Shown piece after piece: positions 37,520 through 45,032 of a stretch of DNA of 64,000 bases. Made by a program: the position numbers and the translations under genes. The notes beneath the pieces were generated by a model that ran no database searches, had not been told where the DNA came from, and worked only from the letters and a program-made list of their open reading frames with translations. The DNA is from Enterococcus silesiacus (GTDB lineage Bacteria; Bacillota; Bacilli; Lactobacillales; Enterococcaceae). The stretch lies in contig CP013614.1 of assembly GCA_001465115.1 (NCBI GenBank), forward strand, positions 3,038,001 to 3,102,000, in the 5' to 3' direction. Position 1 is the stretch's first letter; each line of letters opens with the position of its first letter.

Positions 37520-37592
37520 TATACATAAAAATAAATATTTTAGGAATAATATACATTTTAGTTTTTAAAAGGTGCGTAATATACATTACGCA
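37520..37592. promoter_or_regulatory. Possible ArgR operator cluster upstream of argG
   Basis: Three AT-rich near-palindromes lie here: TATACATAAAAATAAATATT (37520-37539), AATATACATT (37548-37557) and TGCGTAATATACATTACGCA (37573-37592, a perfect 8-bp inverted repeat). The recurring ATACAT half-site and 18-20 bp size resemble ARG boxes, which fits arginine control of argG. The match to any fixed consensus is loose. Confidence 0.4.
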
Positions 37593-37682
37593 TATTTAAG
37601 TATTTTCTATTTTGAAATTAGAAGTAAAATTTTTTAATCGTAAAAAATTAGAAGAAAAATAGTGGAAAACCTTAGAAATTCA

Positions 37683-37711
37683 TTGACTTTACTAGTGATA
37701 GAAGGTATCAT
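37683..37711 (+). promoter_or_regulatory. rplM-rpsI promoter
   Basis: TTGACT (37683-37688) and TATCAT (37706-37711) with a 17-bp spacer precede the rplM leader. Confidence 0.75.
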
Positions 37712-37716
37712 ATTAA

Positions 37717-37780
37717 ATGGTATTGTTTGCCCCACAATGAGCCCCGGAAACTCAAGTGAATGTCAAACATCGAATAGAAA
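37717..37780 (+). ncRNA. Probable L13 ribosomal leader
   Basis: The roughly 80-nt untranslated leader of rplM contains TGTTTGCCCCACAATGAG and CCCGGAAACTC followed by GAATGTCAAACA, able to fold into a compact structure (TGTTTG with CAAACA). Low-GC Gram-positives carry an L13 leader at this place that L13 is thought to bind for feedback control. I assign it by position and folding potential, not by a model match. Confidence 0.45.
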
Positions 37781-37796
37781 ATTGGAGGAAAGAATC

Positions 37797-38240
37797 GTGC
37801 GTACAACATATATGGCCAAATCTGGCGAAGTAGAACGTAAATGGTATGTAGTAGATGCAACAGATATCCCAATGGGACGTCTTTCAACTGTAGTTGCTTC
37901 TATCTTACGTGGAAAAAATAAACCAACATTCACCCCACATGTGGATACTGGAGATTTCGTAATTGTAATTAATGCTGATAAAATCAAATTAACTGGTAAC
38001 AAAGCAAGTGATAAAATTTACTACCGTCACAGCCAATACCCAGGTGGGTTGAAATCTGTTACTGCTGGTGAATTACGCGATAAAAACTCTCGTCGTTTAA
38101 TCGAAACTTCTGTAAAAGGTATGCTTCCTAAAAACACTTTAGGCCGTAAACAATTTACTAAGTTAAACGTATACGGTGGAGCTGAGCATCCACATGCTGC
38201 ACAACAACCAGAAGTATTAGATATTACTAACCTAATTTAA
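37797..38240 (+). CDS. rplM: Ribosomal protein L13
   Basis: This is large-subunit ribosomal protein uL13, 147 aa from the GTG at 37797 ([23 protein letters not shown]), which follows GGAGG by eight bases and matches the usual MRTT start. The signatures [35 protein letters not shown] and [31 protein letters not shown] are intact. A longer in-frame reading upstream runs through the leader and is not the protein. rpsI follows after 13 bp. Confidence 0.97.
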   Translation: MRTTYMAKSGEVERKWYVVDATDIPMGRLSTVVASILRGKNKPTFTPHVDTGDFVIVINADKIKLTGNKASDKIYYRHSQYPGGLKSVTAGELRDKNSRRLIETSVKGMLPKNTLGRKQFTKLNVYGGAEHPHAAQQPEVLDITNLI

Positions 38241-38253
38241 GGAGGGAAATTCA

Positions 38254-38646
38254 TTGGCTCAAGTACAATATATCGGCACTGGCCGTCGTAAAAATGCAGT
38301 TGCCCGCGTACGTTTAGTACCTGGTACTGGTAAAATTACTGTAAACAAAAAAGATGTTGAAGAATATATTCCACACGCTGACTTGCGTGAAGTTATCAAC
38401 CAACCATTTGGCGTAACTGAAACTAAAGGCGCTTATGATGTAATGGTAAACGTTAATGGTGGAGGCTACTCTGGTCAATCAGGTGCGATCCGTCACGGAA
38501 TCGCTCGTGCATTGTTAGAAGTAGATCCTGATTTCCGTGCTGCTTTAAAACGCGCTGGACTTCTTACTCGTGATGCCCGTATGGTAGAACGTAAAAAACC
38601 AGGTCTTAAAAAAGCTCGTAAAGCTTCACAATTCTCAAAACGTTAA
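38254..38646 (+). CDS. rpsI: Ribosomal protein S9
   Basis: This is small-subunit protein uS9, 130 aa, starting with TTG ([21 protein letters not shown]) after GGAGGG. The C-terminal tail [12 protein letters not shown], which reaches the ribosomal P site, is complete. It forms the usual operon with rplM. The 3' end of rpsI is a known integration hotspot for mobile elements in streptococci, and here a recombinase remnant lies directly downstream. Confidence 0.97.
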   Translation: MAQVQYIGTGRRKNAVARVRLVPGTGKITVNKKDVEEYIPHADLREVINQPFGVTETKGAYDVMVNVNGGGYSGQSGAIRHGIARALLEVDPDFRAALKRAGLLTRDARMVERKKPGLKKARKASQFSKR

Positions 38647-38687
38647 TTATTGGAATCGTTGCGAATTTATTCGCTTACGAGTACCAT

Positions 38688-39008
38688 TCAATTACAATGT
38701 TTCAAGACACTTTCCAAACTTTTGGAGAGTGTCTTTTTTGATTTGGTTAAGAGTTTGGTTTGTCTGTCTATATTCTTCCAAGCGTTTAATTGTGTCAATT
38801 TTTGTTTGCTCATTTGTATGTCCGTAAACTTTCTAATCCTGTTAGAAGTTTCTGCATGACCGAAAAGAAATTTAATAATTAGGCAATTAATTCCTTGATT
38901 TAGTAAATCTGAAACAAATGTTTGTTGTAAGCTTTGGGAACGGATGTGAGGAACTCTATATTTTTTATTAATTTCAAAGGTTCTTGAACGATTTTTATAG
39001 AGTAACAT
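38688..39008 (-). pseudogene. Tyrosine recombinase (integrase) remnant, C-terminal part
   Basis: The 106-codon frame contains a degraded version of the catalytic C-terminus of phage-type integrases: PHIRSQSLQQTFVSDLLNQGINCLIIKFLFGHAETSNRIRKFTDI lines up with the HxLRHTFAS..LL..G.....I..LLGH pattern. In it the LR of the HxLR box is disturbed and the final Tyr is lost (RKFTDI for RYTHI). The N-terminal core-binding part is missing upstream, and the last 35 codons run through the rpsI terminator and are probably not original. Its place next to the 3' end of rpsI and its orientation toward it are what an integrase at an attachment site would show. The 38647-39153 interval otherwise holds only this and a TATAAT-type promoter (39097-39102) for the next gene. 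Confidence 0.6.
38704..38739 (+). terminator. rplM-rpsI terminator
   Basis: AAGACACT-TTCCAAA pairs with TTTGGAG-AGTGTCTT around a 2-base loop, followed by a T run. Confidence 0.85.
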
Positions 39009-39153
39009 TTTTTCGCTGTTTTTATTCTCGATCTTTTTTATTTTTTAGTCAGATATATTTTTTTATTTGTCGGGTTTCCTAACTATCCAATGATGTTATA
39101 ATTATTATGGCTGTTTAATTGTTAACGGTAATAATTAATAGGAGTGTGAAAAA

Positions 39154-39438
39154 ATGGGAGAAACGGTCAGTACAGATGGAAATGCAGTTGCTAAATTTGC
39201 TGCGGATATTTTAGTTGCAAAGGGAAGTATTGATTTTAAGCCAATAAATAGCATTAATACGTCTACAAGTCCAGCAACAAATGAGTTGAAAACTTTAATA
39301 ACTAGTTTTCAACATACAATTGATACTTATAAAACCTGTTTAACCACAGAGGTAAGAAATGTACAAGCCGTACATAATGCAATTGAAGAAGCAGATAAAA
39401 AAATAAAAGATAGCATATCAACAACGATGCAAGCATGA
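39154..39438 (+). CDS. Lap1-like type VII secretion partner (TIGR04197-like)
   Basis: This 94-aa all-helical protein is of the small ESX/WXG100-like kind that accompanies LXG toxins (MGETVSTDGNAVAKFAADILVAKGSIDF). Members annotated as TIGR04197 type VII effectors act as targeting partners (Lap1): they bind the LXG helix bundle and help it to the secretion ATPase. The Ser/Thr-rich middle (NSINTSTSPATNEL) separates two helices. It is the first gene of a five-gene rightward cluster; AATAGGAGTGTG precedes the ATG. Family assignment is by length, helical pattern and position. Confidence 0.75.
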   Translation: MGETVSTDGNAVAKFAADILVAKGSIDFKPINSINTSTSPATNELKTLITSFQHTIDTYKTCLTTEVRNVQAVHNAIEEADKKIKDSISTTMQA

Positions 39439-39448
39439 GGTGGAATAG

Positions 39449-39808
39449 ATGGATAAAAATTTATTTAGCTTGCGTATGAAGGTAGAGGAAGCAGAAGAAG
39501 ATTTCAACAGTTTGAAAAAGAAAGCTGGAGAGATTCCATTTGCTTATGAAGAGTGCCAAAAAGCGATCAATCGACAAAAAGAGATATGGGAACGTGTCCT
39601 ACATTATTCTAAAGGGACAGATTCAGAAAGACAAGTCTATCAAAAATTAGATGAACTGGAAGAAAAGCAAAGGGAACTTACAAAAGTTTTTTCTATTGCA
39701 GATGAAGAAATTGAAGACGAACTGACGGATAGAAAAGCAGTTTATGAAAAAGCTGAATTACTATATGAAGAAACTAGAAAGGAGGACTCCAATGAAAATA
39801 ATGTATGA
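39449..39808 (+). CDS. Lap2-like type VII secretion partner (DUF3958-like)
   Basis: This 119-aa, strongly charged, coiled-coil protein (MDKNLFSLRMKVEEAEEDFNSLKKKAGEIPFAYEECQ) resembles DUF3958 proteins that form a three-part complex with a Lap1 protein and the LXG domain before secretion. It begins 10 bp after the previous gene and its 3' end overlaps the LXG gene by 17 bp, so the three are translationally linked. Confidence 0.75.
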   Translation: MDKNLFSLRMKVEEAEEDFNSLKKKAGEIPFAYEECQKAINRQKEIWERVLHYSKGTDSERQVYQKLDELEEKQRELTKVFSIADEEIEDELTDRKAVYEKAELLYEETRKEDSNENNV

Positions 39809-41060
39809 GGAACTAAGTGATGTAAAAAGTAGTATTAGTTCGGAACGTTTAAATGCTGTAGGTAGTTTTAATTCTGTGACAAGTTCAATAGATGGATTAG
39901 CAGGAAATAGAAATTTATTAGGTGGTGGTTGGGTTTCAACTGTGAGCCATCTCCAAGCGTATCAAGAGATAGACAAAGCACTATTCAACGTTTATTATGA
40001 GATGGACAATAGTTTAAATAACTATTTAACAGATTTTGTTGGTGAAGTTGGCAAGACAGATGAAGTATTAAACACAGACGATTTGGAAGGATTGCTTAGA
40101 GATTTACAAACTGCTCAAAATGAATATACTAATTTAATGAGTGATTTGGCTAAATCGATGAAGAATGTTCCAGTATTGGGTGAATTTTTTAAACAACAGA
40201 GCATTGATCCTATTAAAGAAGATATTGAGATTTTACAGAAATATCAAGCTTTTGAATCTAGTCATGCCTCTCATTATTCGGAATTATCTAGTTTGATTAG
40301 TGACGTAAACACAGGATTAGCACAATTAGGCAATCCAGCAAATTTTCTTAATCCAAGAGACGGATATAGAATTGTTGATTATGGTAATCAACAATGGTTT
40401 AAAAATTTAAAAGGATATAATGATAGCCAACCAAAAAGTCGTGTTGAAACGGTGACAGAATTAGATGATGCTGGAAATGTTGTCTATGTTGTTTATACAA
40501 ATGGTGTAAAAGATGAGAAGCTAACAGCTCAACTAACAGAGGCGATGAAAGGAAGTTGGCTTGATCGAAGCATAGATGCGGTTGCTCAATTTTTGGATAT
40601 TGTAGGGAATGTTGTTCAAACGACACTAGGTATTGTTACGACAATTACTGGAATTATTGGGACAATCGGTGGTTGTGCTGTTGTAACGTTAGCCACAGGT
40701 GGTGTAGGAATCCTTGTAGATGGTGTGATTGTGACAGAAGGTGTAGTCGTTACAACCGCTGGTATTGCTATAACTGTTGATGGGTTTAATGGCTTAACAA
40801 CGAGTAATTTTTCTGGAAAAGATAGTACAACAAATCAAATTAATAATCAGATCCAGTCGGGTAAAGCACCTAAAGGAGTAAAGAGAGCTGATAAAGGATT
40901 TAATGATGTAGAAGATGCGCAAGATCATATTCATTTCGATGATTCTAGGTGGACTCTAAACAGAGATGGTTCATGGGGGCATAATTCTAGTGGTCAGCCA
41001 CCTAAACTGACTAAAAAGATATTAAAATGGTTACAAGATATAGGTTGGAAACTACCTTAA
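39792..41060 (+). CDS. LXG-domain polymorphic toxin secreted by type VII
   Basis: This 422-aa modular toxin has three parts. Residues 1-215 form the helical LXG targeting domain (MKIMYEELSDVKSSISSERLNAVGSFNSVTSSIDGL). Residues about 250-345 are hydrophobic and glycine-rich (TTLGIVTTITGIIGTIGGCAV and following), as in the membrane-prone middle of many LXG proteins. The last 65 residues are a small separate toxin module beginning GKAPKGVKRADKGF and containing DHIHFDDSRWTLNRDGSWGH and LKWLQDIGWKLP. Its His pair and polar residues could be catalytic, but I cannot name the activity. The ATG at 39792 follows GGAGG. The likely immunity gene follows after 17 bp. No ESX secretion machinery is in the window. 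Confidence 0.85.
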   Translation: MKIMYEELSDVKSSISSERLNAVGSFNSVTSSIDGLAGNRNLLGGGWVSTVSHLQAYQEIDKALFNVYYEMDNSLNNYLTDFVGEVGKTDEVLNTDDLEGLLRDLQTAQNEYTNLMSDLAKSMKNVPVLGEFFKQQSIDPIKEDIEILQKYQAFESSHASHYSELSSLISDVNTGLAQLGNPANFLNPRDGYRIVDYGNQQWFKNLKGYNDSQPKSRVETVTELDDAGNVVYVVYTNGVKDEKLTAQLTEAMKGSWLDRSIDAVAQFLDIVGNVVQTTLGIVTTITGIIGTIGGCAVVTLATGGVGILVDGVIVTEGVVVTTAGIAITVDGFNGLTTSNFSGKDSTTNQINNQIQSGKAPKGVKRADKGFNDVEDAQDHIHFDDSRWTLNRDGSWGHNSSGQPPKLTKKILKWLQDIGWKLP

Positions 41061-41077
41061 TATGAAGGAGTAATAAC

Positions 41078-41509
41078 ATGGAAAATATAGATGAATTTAT
41101 TGCAGAGTGGCAAGATAGTTCTAATGAAGTTTATTCAGACCACATAGATTTTTTTATAAATAAAACGACATTTGATTATAAAGACTGTTTAATGGTTATG
41201 AAGGAAATGAGAAAAAAACTAAACGCTCAAGGGTTCGACAAAATAAAAATAATGATAAAAATACAATGTGGGCAATCAAAAAAAGTACAAATCTGGGGAG
41301 AAAATTTTTGGGATTTGGTAGATGCTACCTTAACTCCACCAGAACTTTTTATAGGGGGAAAATTTCCAAAGGATTCTTGGTCGAATTGTCATAAGATTAA
41401 TCATTCAAATCAAATAGAAGGTATTGAAAATTATATTGTTTCTTATCCTGTTGAAGATGGATTCATTAGATGCCTTAATTTAGTAGAAAATGAGGTGTCG
41501 TATGTATAA
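41078..41509 (+). CDS. Putative immunity protein for the LXG toxin
   Basis: This 143-aa soluble protein has no signal peptide and no family I recognise. It is acidic at the start (MENIDEFIAEWQDSSNEVYSDHIDFF) and has alternating helix and strand (KIKIMIKIQCGQSKKVQIWGENFWDLV). The position directly behind the toxin gene, with a ribosome binding site (GAAGGAG) and a 17-bp gap, is where cognate immunity genes sit, which is the only basis for the call. Confidence 0.6.
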   Translation: MENIDEFIAEWQDSSNEVYSDHIDFFINKTTFDYKDCLMVMKEMRKKLNAQGFDKIKIMIKIQCGQSKKVQIWGENFWDLVDATLTPPELFIGGKFPKDSWSNCHKINHSNQIEGIENYIVSYPVEDGFIRCLNLVENEVSYV

Positions 41510-42206
41510 TGTTGCTAATTTTTTAGAAAAAGTAGAAAAGAAAAGTAGTAAGCGGATATCTGCAGATGATGTGTTGAATAAAGATATATTTACTTATAGA
41601 GAACTAATATCTTTAATTAATAGTTTTGTTGTGAATTTAAAGAGTGAACAATTTATAGAATGCCAAATCTCATCAGAAACAGAAATAGATACAGGAAGTA
41701 AAGAAGCTTTACTAGATGCACATGTAGATACAGAATGGTCTATTCCAGATATTGAAATTAATGAAAACTTAGTGTGGTATCCTCAAAAAAACGAAACAAC
41801 TATAGAACTTGACGAATTATCAGAATCACTGATTGCTATTTACTCTTCTCAATCGGATTATTGTTTAACAATAGTATCTAAAGAAGTTTTTTATAATAGG
41901 AAAGTTTCAGATATGGTCCAGTCGCTATTAACTGATATTTCTTTTGGAGATATTAATCTGGTTAATAGTGGGAAGCTCATTGGAGAGAAAAAATTTAGAG
42001 AAATTGTAGATCATTTAATTAAATTAGATTATATTTTTGTAGTCAGAAAAAAACTGGTTAAAGATATGGAAGCAATCATTATAGAAAACGTTGTTGATTG
42101 GGAGAATAGAGAAAACTACAGTATTGAATTTACAAAAAAAGGTAGGGAAGATTATTCAAGTAATATAATAGGTCTTGAAGTGATGAGATTTATGAGTTTA
42201 ACATAG
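41502..42206 (+). CDS. Unknown protein, last gene of the LXG cluster
   Basis: This 234-aa cytosolic protein starts at the ATG at 41502, which overlaps the previous stop codon by 8 bp, after GAGGTG. It is acidic, without membrane segments. A middle part EMEIDELSESLIAIYSSQSDYCLTIV-like strand pattern and a C-terminal SIEFTKKGREDYSSNIIGLEVMRF are visible. I do not recognise it. Overlap with the putative immunity gene suggests either a second immunity function or regulation of the pair. Base composition is clearly more AT-rich than rpsI before it. Confidence 0.65.
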   Translation: MYNVANFLEKVEKKSSKRISADDVLNKDIFTYRELISLINSFVVNLKSEQFIECQISSETEIDTGSKEALLDAHVDTEWSIPDIEINENLVWYPQKNETTIELDELSESLIAIYSSQSDYCLTIVSKEVFYNRKVSDMVQSLLTDISFGDINLVNSGKLIGEKKFREIVDHLIKLDYIFVVRKKLVKDMEAIIIENVVDWENRENYSIEFTKKGREDYSSNIIGLEVMRFMSLT

Positions 42207-42258
42207 GATCAGTGAATTAATGAATAAAATGTGAACAAAAAATAACCATCAAAAAAAG

Positions 42259-42303
42259 CTACAGCCACTATGTTAACAAATCGTAGTAGCTGTAGTCTTT
42301 TTG
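42259..42303 (+). terminator. Terminator after the LXG cluster
   Basis: CTACAGCCACTA pairs with TAGTAGCTGTAG (one mismatch), and the flanks add A/T pairs before a T run. It probably ends the LXG operon. Confidence 0.75.
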
Positions 42304-42464
42304 TATAAAGATGTTGTGTTCAGAATCTAGTTAAATAGTATGGTTATATTTTAACTTTTGGTCTTGTTTTTAACTCTTCAATTTGTTTTTCCAAAGTATC
42401 TGTGCAACCTCTTAAAGGTTAAATTCAAAATTTCCATCTGCGTATTAAAGTTTGATTAAGTAGC

Positions 42465-42521
42465 AATAAAGAAGCCAACAGCCGCTATATTTTCCCAACG
42501 ATGCATTTGACTTCTTTTATT
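42465..42521. terminator. Hairpin between the LXG cluster and the MATE gene
   Basis: AATAAAGAAGCCAA pairs with TTGACTTCTTTTATT. The loop contains CAGCCGCTATA..AACGATGC, similar to the loop of the 42259 hairpin (CAGCCACTATG..AATCGTAG), so both may derive from one dispersed element. It may end the leftward MATE gene. The rest of 42207-42580 shows nothing I can assign. Confidence 0.5.
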
Positions 42522-42580
42522 GGTTATATGATTTTGTATTAATCCTCACGAACGCACCAAATAATATTCTGAAAACTTGT

Positions 42581-43906
42581 CTATATATTTTTAGGTACAT
42601 GATTCTCCCTTTTCAATTTCTTTGTAAAAAAGACACTTAAAACAAAAAAGTTAATAAAATATAAGAAGAAAATTGAATCTAATGTTAGCATTTTTTGAAG
42701 ACTGATCATCATCATCCCGAAAATACAAAAAGCATTAACTAAAAAAGTGGTTTTAATCACATACTTTTCATGTTCTGTCGATTGAAGGCTATACTTACTT
42801 ATTTCATATCCCACAGTTGAGATAGAAAAAAGGAAAAGTATAGGCAATTTTTCTGTTGCAAGATTTAATACTGCAGAATCAGTAGAGAAAAAGGACAAAA
42901 ATGGCTCTTTTGCGAAATAAATAATGAAAGAAAACAAGCAATAACCTAGCAAAGACAAGAGAAAGGAGATTTTAGTGATCTTACCTATTTTTTTAGCTTT
43001 TCTTTCTCCGTAAGCTTCGCTGACAAAAACTGTCACAGCATTAGCAAACATAAAAGTAGGCAATTTTATAATAGTTAATCCCTGTGCGATCAATGCATAG
43101 GAAGCTAGGTTTAGTTTACCTGATCGAGCGATGATTGCTTCAAATACAATAATAAAGATAACTCCTTCTAATATTTCCTGCCCAAGTAAAGGCAATCCTT
43201 TTTTTAAGAGGTTCTTTATATAAATTGGTTTTTCTAAAATAGCTAGTTTAATTTGTTCTTTCACTAAAAAAGTATAAACGAATAAAGTAAACAACATAGA
43301 AATGTTTAAAGATAAACCAGCTCCAACTACGCCCATTTTAGGGAATATGAACAAACCGTTGATGAAAGTATAGCTTAGAAATAGTTGTAAAATAGAACTT
43401 GCAAGGGAGATTGTAAAAATATACATAGTCTTTTTTTCTACTTTTAAAATATTCGTTAAAGTAAAAGAGTATAGTGTTAATAAAATATACGGAGACATTG
43501 AGAGTAAATAGATACTGGCTATTTCTTGTAATTCACCTGTGAATCCATAAATTTGATGAAGAAATGTATTTCCAAATAGAACTATTAAGGCTATAACTCC
43601 AAAACCAACGATTGTATTAAGGACTGTAATAGAAGAAATATACTGGTAAAAACTCTTCTTATCTTTCTGTCCCAATGCTTTTGATCCTAACATATTAAAA
43701 GCAACGCTTAAGACTCCTAAAATACCACCAACAGAAAATAGTAAACTATCTATTGTATTGACGGAGGATAAAGTTGACGATGAAAGTCTTGAAACAATAG
43801 CAAATGAGATTTGTCCTATTAAAAGTTGTAATAAGCTTGAAGCTAATAGGGGTAATGAAAATGAACTTAATTCTTTTGTTAATGACAGATTAGCTTTTTT
43901 CTTCAT
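42581..43906 (-). CDS. MATE-family efflux transporter
   Basis: This 441-aa integral membrane protein has about twelve hydrophobic helices in two related halves, the layout of multidrug and toxin extrusion exporters. The first helix region (LSLTKELSSFSLPLLASSLLQLLIGQISFAIVSRL) and the TM5-6 area with NMLGSKALGQKDKKSFYQYISS are typical of the NorM/DinF branch; it exports small molecules by proton or sodium antiport. It is a single gene. A TGTGA-N6-TCACA palindrome lies in its promoter region. The substrate is unknown. Confidence 0.85.
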   Translation of the reverse strand: MKKKANLSLTKELSSFSLPLLASSLLQLLIGQISFAIVSRLSSSTLSSVNTIDSLLFSVGGILGVLSVAFNMLGSKALGQKDKKSFYQYISSITVLNTIVGFGVIALIVLFGNTFLHQIYGFTGELQEIASIYLLSMSPYILLTLYSFTLTNILKVEKKTMYIFTISLASSILQLFLSYTFINGLFIFPKMGVVGAGLSLNISMLFTLFVYTFLVKEQIKLAILEKPIYIKNLLKKGLPLLGQEILEGVIFIIVFEAIIARSGKLNLASYALIAQGLTIIKLPTFMFANAVTVFVSEAYGERKAKKIGKITKISFLLSLLGYCLFSFIIYFAKEPFLSFFSTDSAVLNLATEKLPILFLFSISTVGYEISKYSLQSTEHEKYVIKTTFLVNAFCIFGMMMISLQKMLTLDSIFFLYFINFFVLSVFFTKKLKRENHVPKNI

Positions 43907-43981
43907 AATTTACTTCCTTAAATGGGGAAATTTCTAAATACAAGTGGCTTTGAATTAGATTAGTATAGATAAGATCTTAAA

Positions 43982-43997
43982 TGTGAATGAAATCACA
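43982..43997. promoter_or_regulatory. CRP/FNR-type palindrome upstream of the MATE gene
   Basis: TGTGAATGAAATCACA is an exact TGTGA-N6-TCACA palindrome. On the minus strand TATACT (complement of 43962-43967) lies about 15 bp downstream of it and could be the -10 of the MATE promoter, placing the site near -35 to -40, a usual activator position. Gram-positive ArcR/Flp-type regulators use this kind of site. Otherwise the gap 43907-44198 holds only the esterase terminator. Confidence 0.5.
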
Positions 43998-44111
43998 TGT
44001 TTTTCTGTGAAGAATAATGTATACTTCTCCTTTATACTATTTATTCATTACTAAAAATGGTATCAAAAAGCTTTTTTGTTGTCAATCTAAGGTGTAAATT
44101 ACTTGAATACA

Positions 44112-44155
44112 CAAAAAATGGCTTGGACACCATTCTAAAAATGATATCCAAGCCA
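44112..44155 (-). terminator. Terminator of the MFS-esterase operon
   Basis: Minus strand: TGGCTTGGATATCAT pairs with AATGGTGTCCAAGCCA, followed by TTTTTTG. It lies 44 bases after the esterase stop codon. Confidence 0.75.
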
Positions 44156-44198
44156 CAAGTGATTAATTCAAATGTAAATAATCCTTTCAAACCAAGTC

Positions 44199-45032
44199 CT
44201 ATTCCGCCACATTCCCACTACTCAAATAATTTCCTTTTTCATCCAAAGGTAACCAATCCAAGAAATTTTTCACATATTTATCCCAGAAATCCCACTCATG
44301 TCCACCCTCATCTTCAATATAAGTAAGTGGAATTTCTTTATCATCCGCAAATGATTTAAAGCCTCGAACACTTTCAAGTAAGAAATCTTCTGTGCCGATT
44401 GGAAGATATATCTTAGGAATGTCTTGTTTGTTTTCGATCAATTGATTGATTAAATAGTAATAATCTTTATCACTATCCTTGATCGTATCAATTCCTCCAA
44501 AGGCATTGTCATAAAAGTCTAAACTCCAACCTGTAACGGATAATAATTCAGAACGCGCAATAATTTGATCGATCATCAAACCGGGTGAAAAAGCACCGAT
44601 ATGGCTAAAGGTTTCATGGTATTTCAATCCGTTGATCATAGCACCGTAGCCACCCATTGAAAGTCCTGCGATGAAAGTATCTTCTTTTTTATGAGACAAA
44701 GGAAACATGTTTCTCGTAAATTCAACGAGTTCATCTACCACGTAGGCACCGTAGTTTTCACCACGATTTGGTTTATCGACGTAAAATTGATTTTCACCGG
44801 ATGGCATGATAACAGCTAGATTATGCTCTTCAGCCCAGCGTTGGATTCGGGTACCAGATAAATAATCCGTATAATTGCCAAAAGCGCCGTGTAATAAATA
44901 CAATGTTTTTAGTGGTTTTTGTTGAGCCACTTCTTCTTTTCCAAATGAGATATGATCTAAAGGAATAATTGCGTTAAAGGTTACCGTGCGTGATAACATT
45001 TTCGAGATAAAGTTTACTTGTACTAAAGCCAT
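44199..45032 (-). CDS. Alpha/beta hydrolase, esterase D / tributyrin esterase type
   Basis: This 277-aa serine esterase has the nucleophile motif GLSMGG, an oxyanion-loop region YLLHGAFGNYTDYLSGTRIQRWAEEHNLAVIMP, and a C-terminal EDEGGHEWDFWDKYV that provides the catalytic His. It resembles EstA of lactic acid bacteria, which act on short-chain esters. The start overlaps the MFS stop by one base, so the two form an operon. It probably releases the acyl or sugar part of a molecule imported by the neighbouring transporter; that link is inferred. Confidence 0.82.
   Translation of the reverse strand: MALVQVNFISKMLSRTVTFNAIIPLDHISFGKEEVAQQKPLKTLYLLHGAFGNYTDYLSGTRIQRWAEEHNLAVIMPSGENQFYVDKPNRGENYGAYVVDELVEFTRNMFPLSHKKEDTFIAGLSMGGYGAMINGLKYHETFSHIGAFSPGLMIDQIIARSELLSVTGWSLDFYDNAFGGIDTIKDSDKDYYYLINQLIENKQDIPKIYLPIGTEDFLLESVRGFKSFADDKEIPLTYIEDEGGHEWDFWDKYVKNFLDWLPLDEKGNYLSSGNVAE

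Noticed and set aside
38650..38859. A 69-codon plus-strand frame after rpsI
   Set aside because: It covers the rpsI terminator and lies antisense to the recombinase remnant; no ribosome binding site.
42200..42600. Second attachment site (copy of the rpsI 3' end) closing the LXG island
   Set aside because: By eye no repeat of the last 20 bases of rpsI was found there, so the right border of the possible island is unknown.
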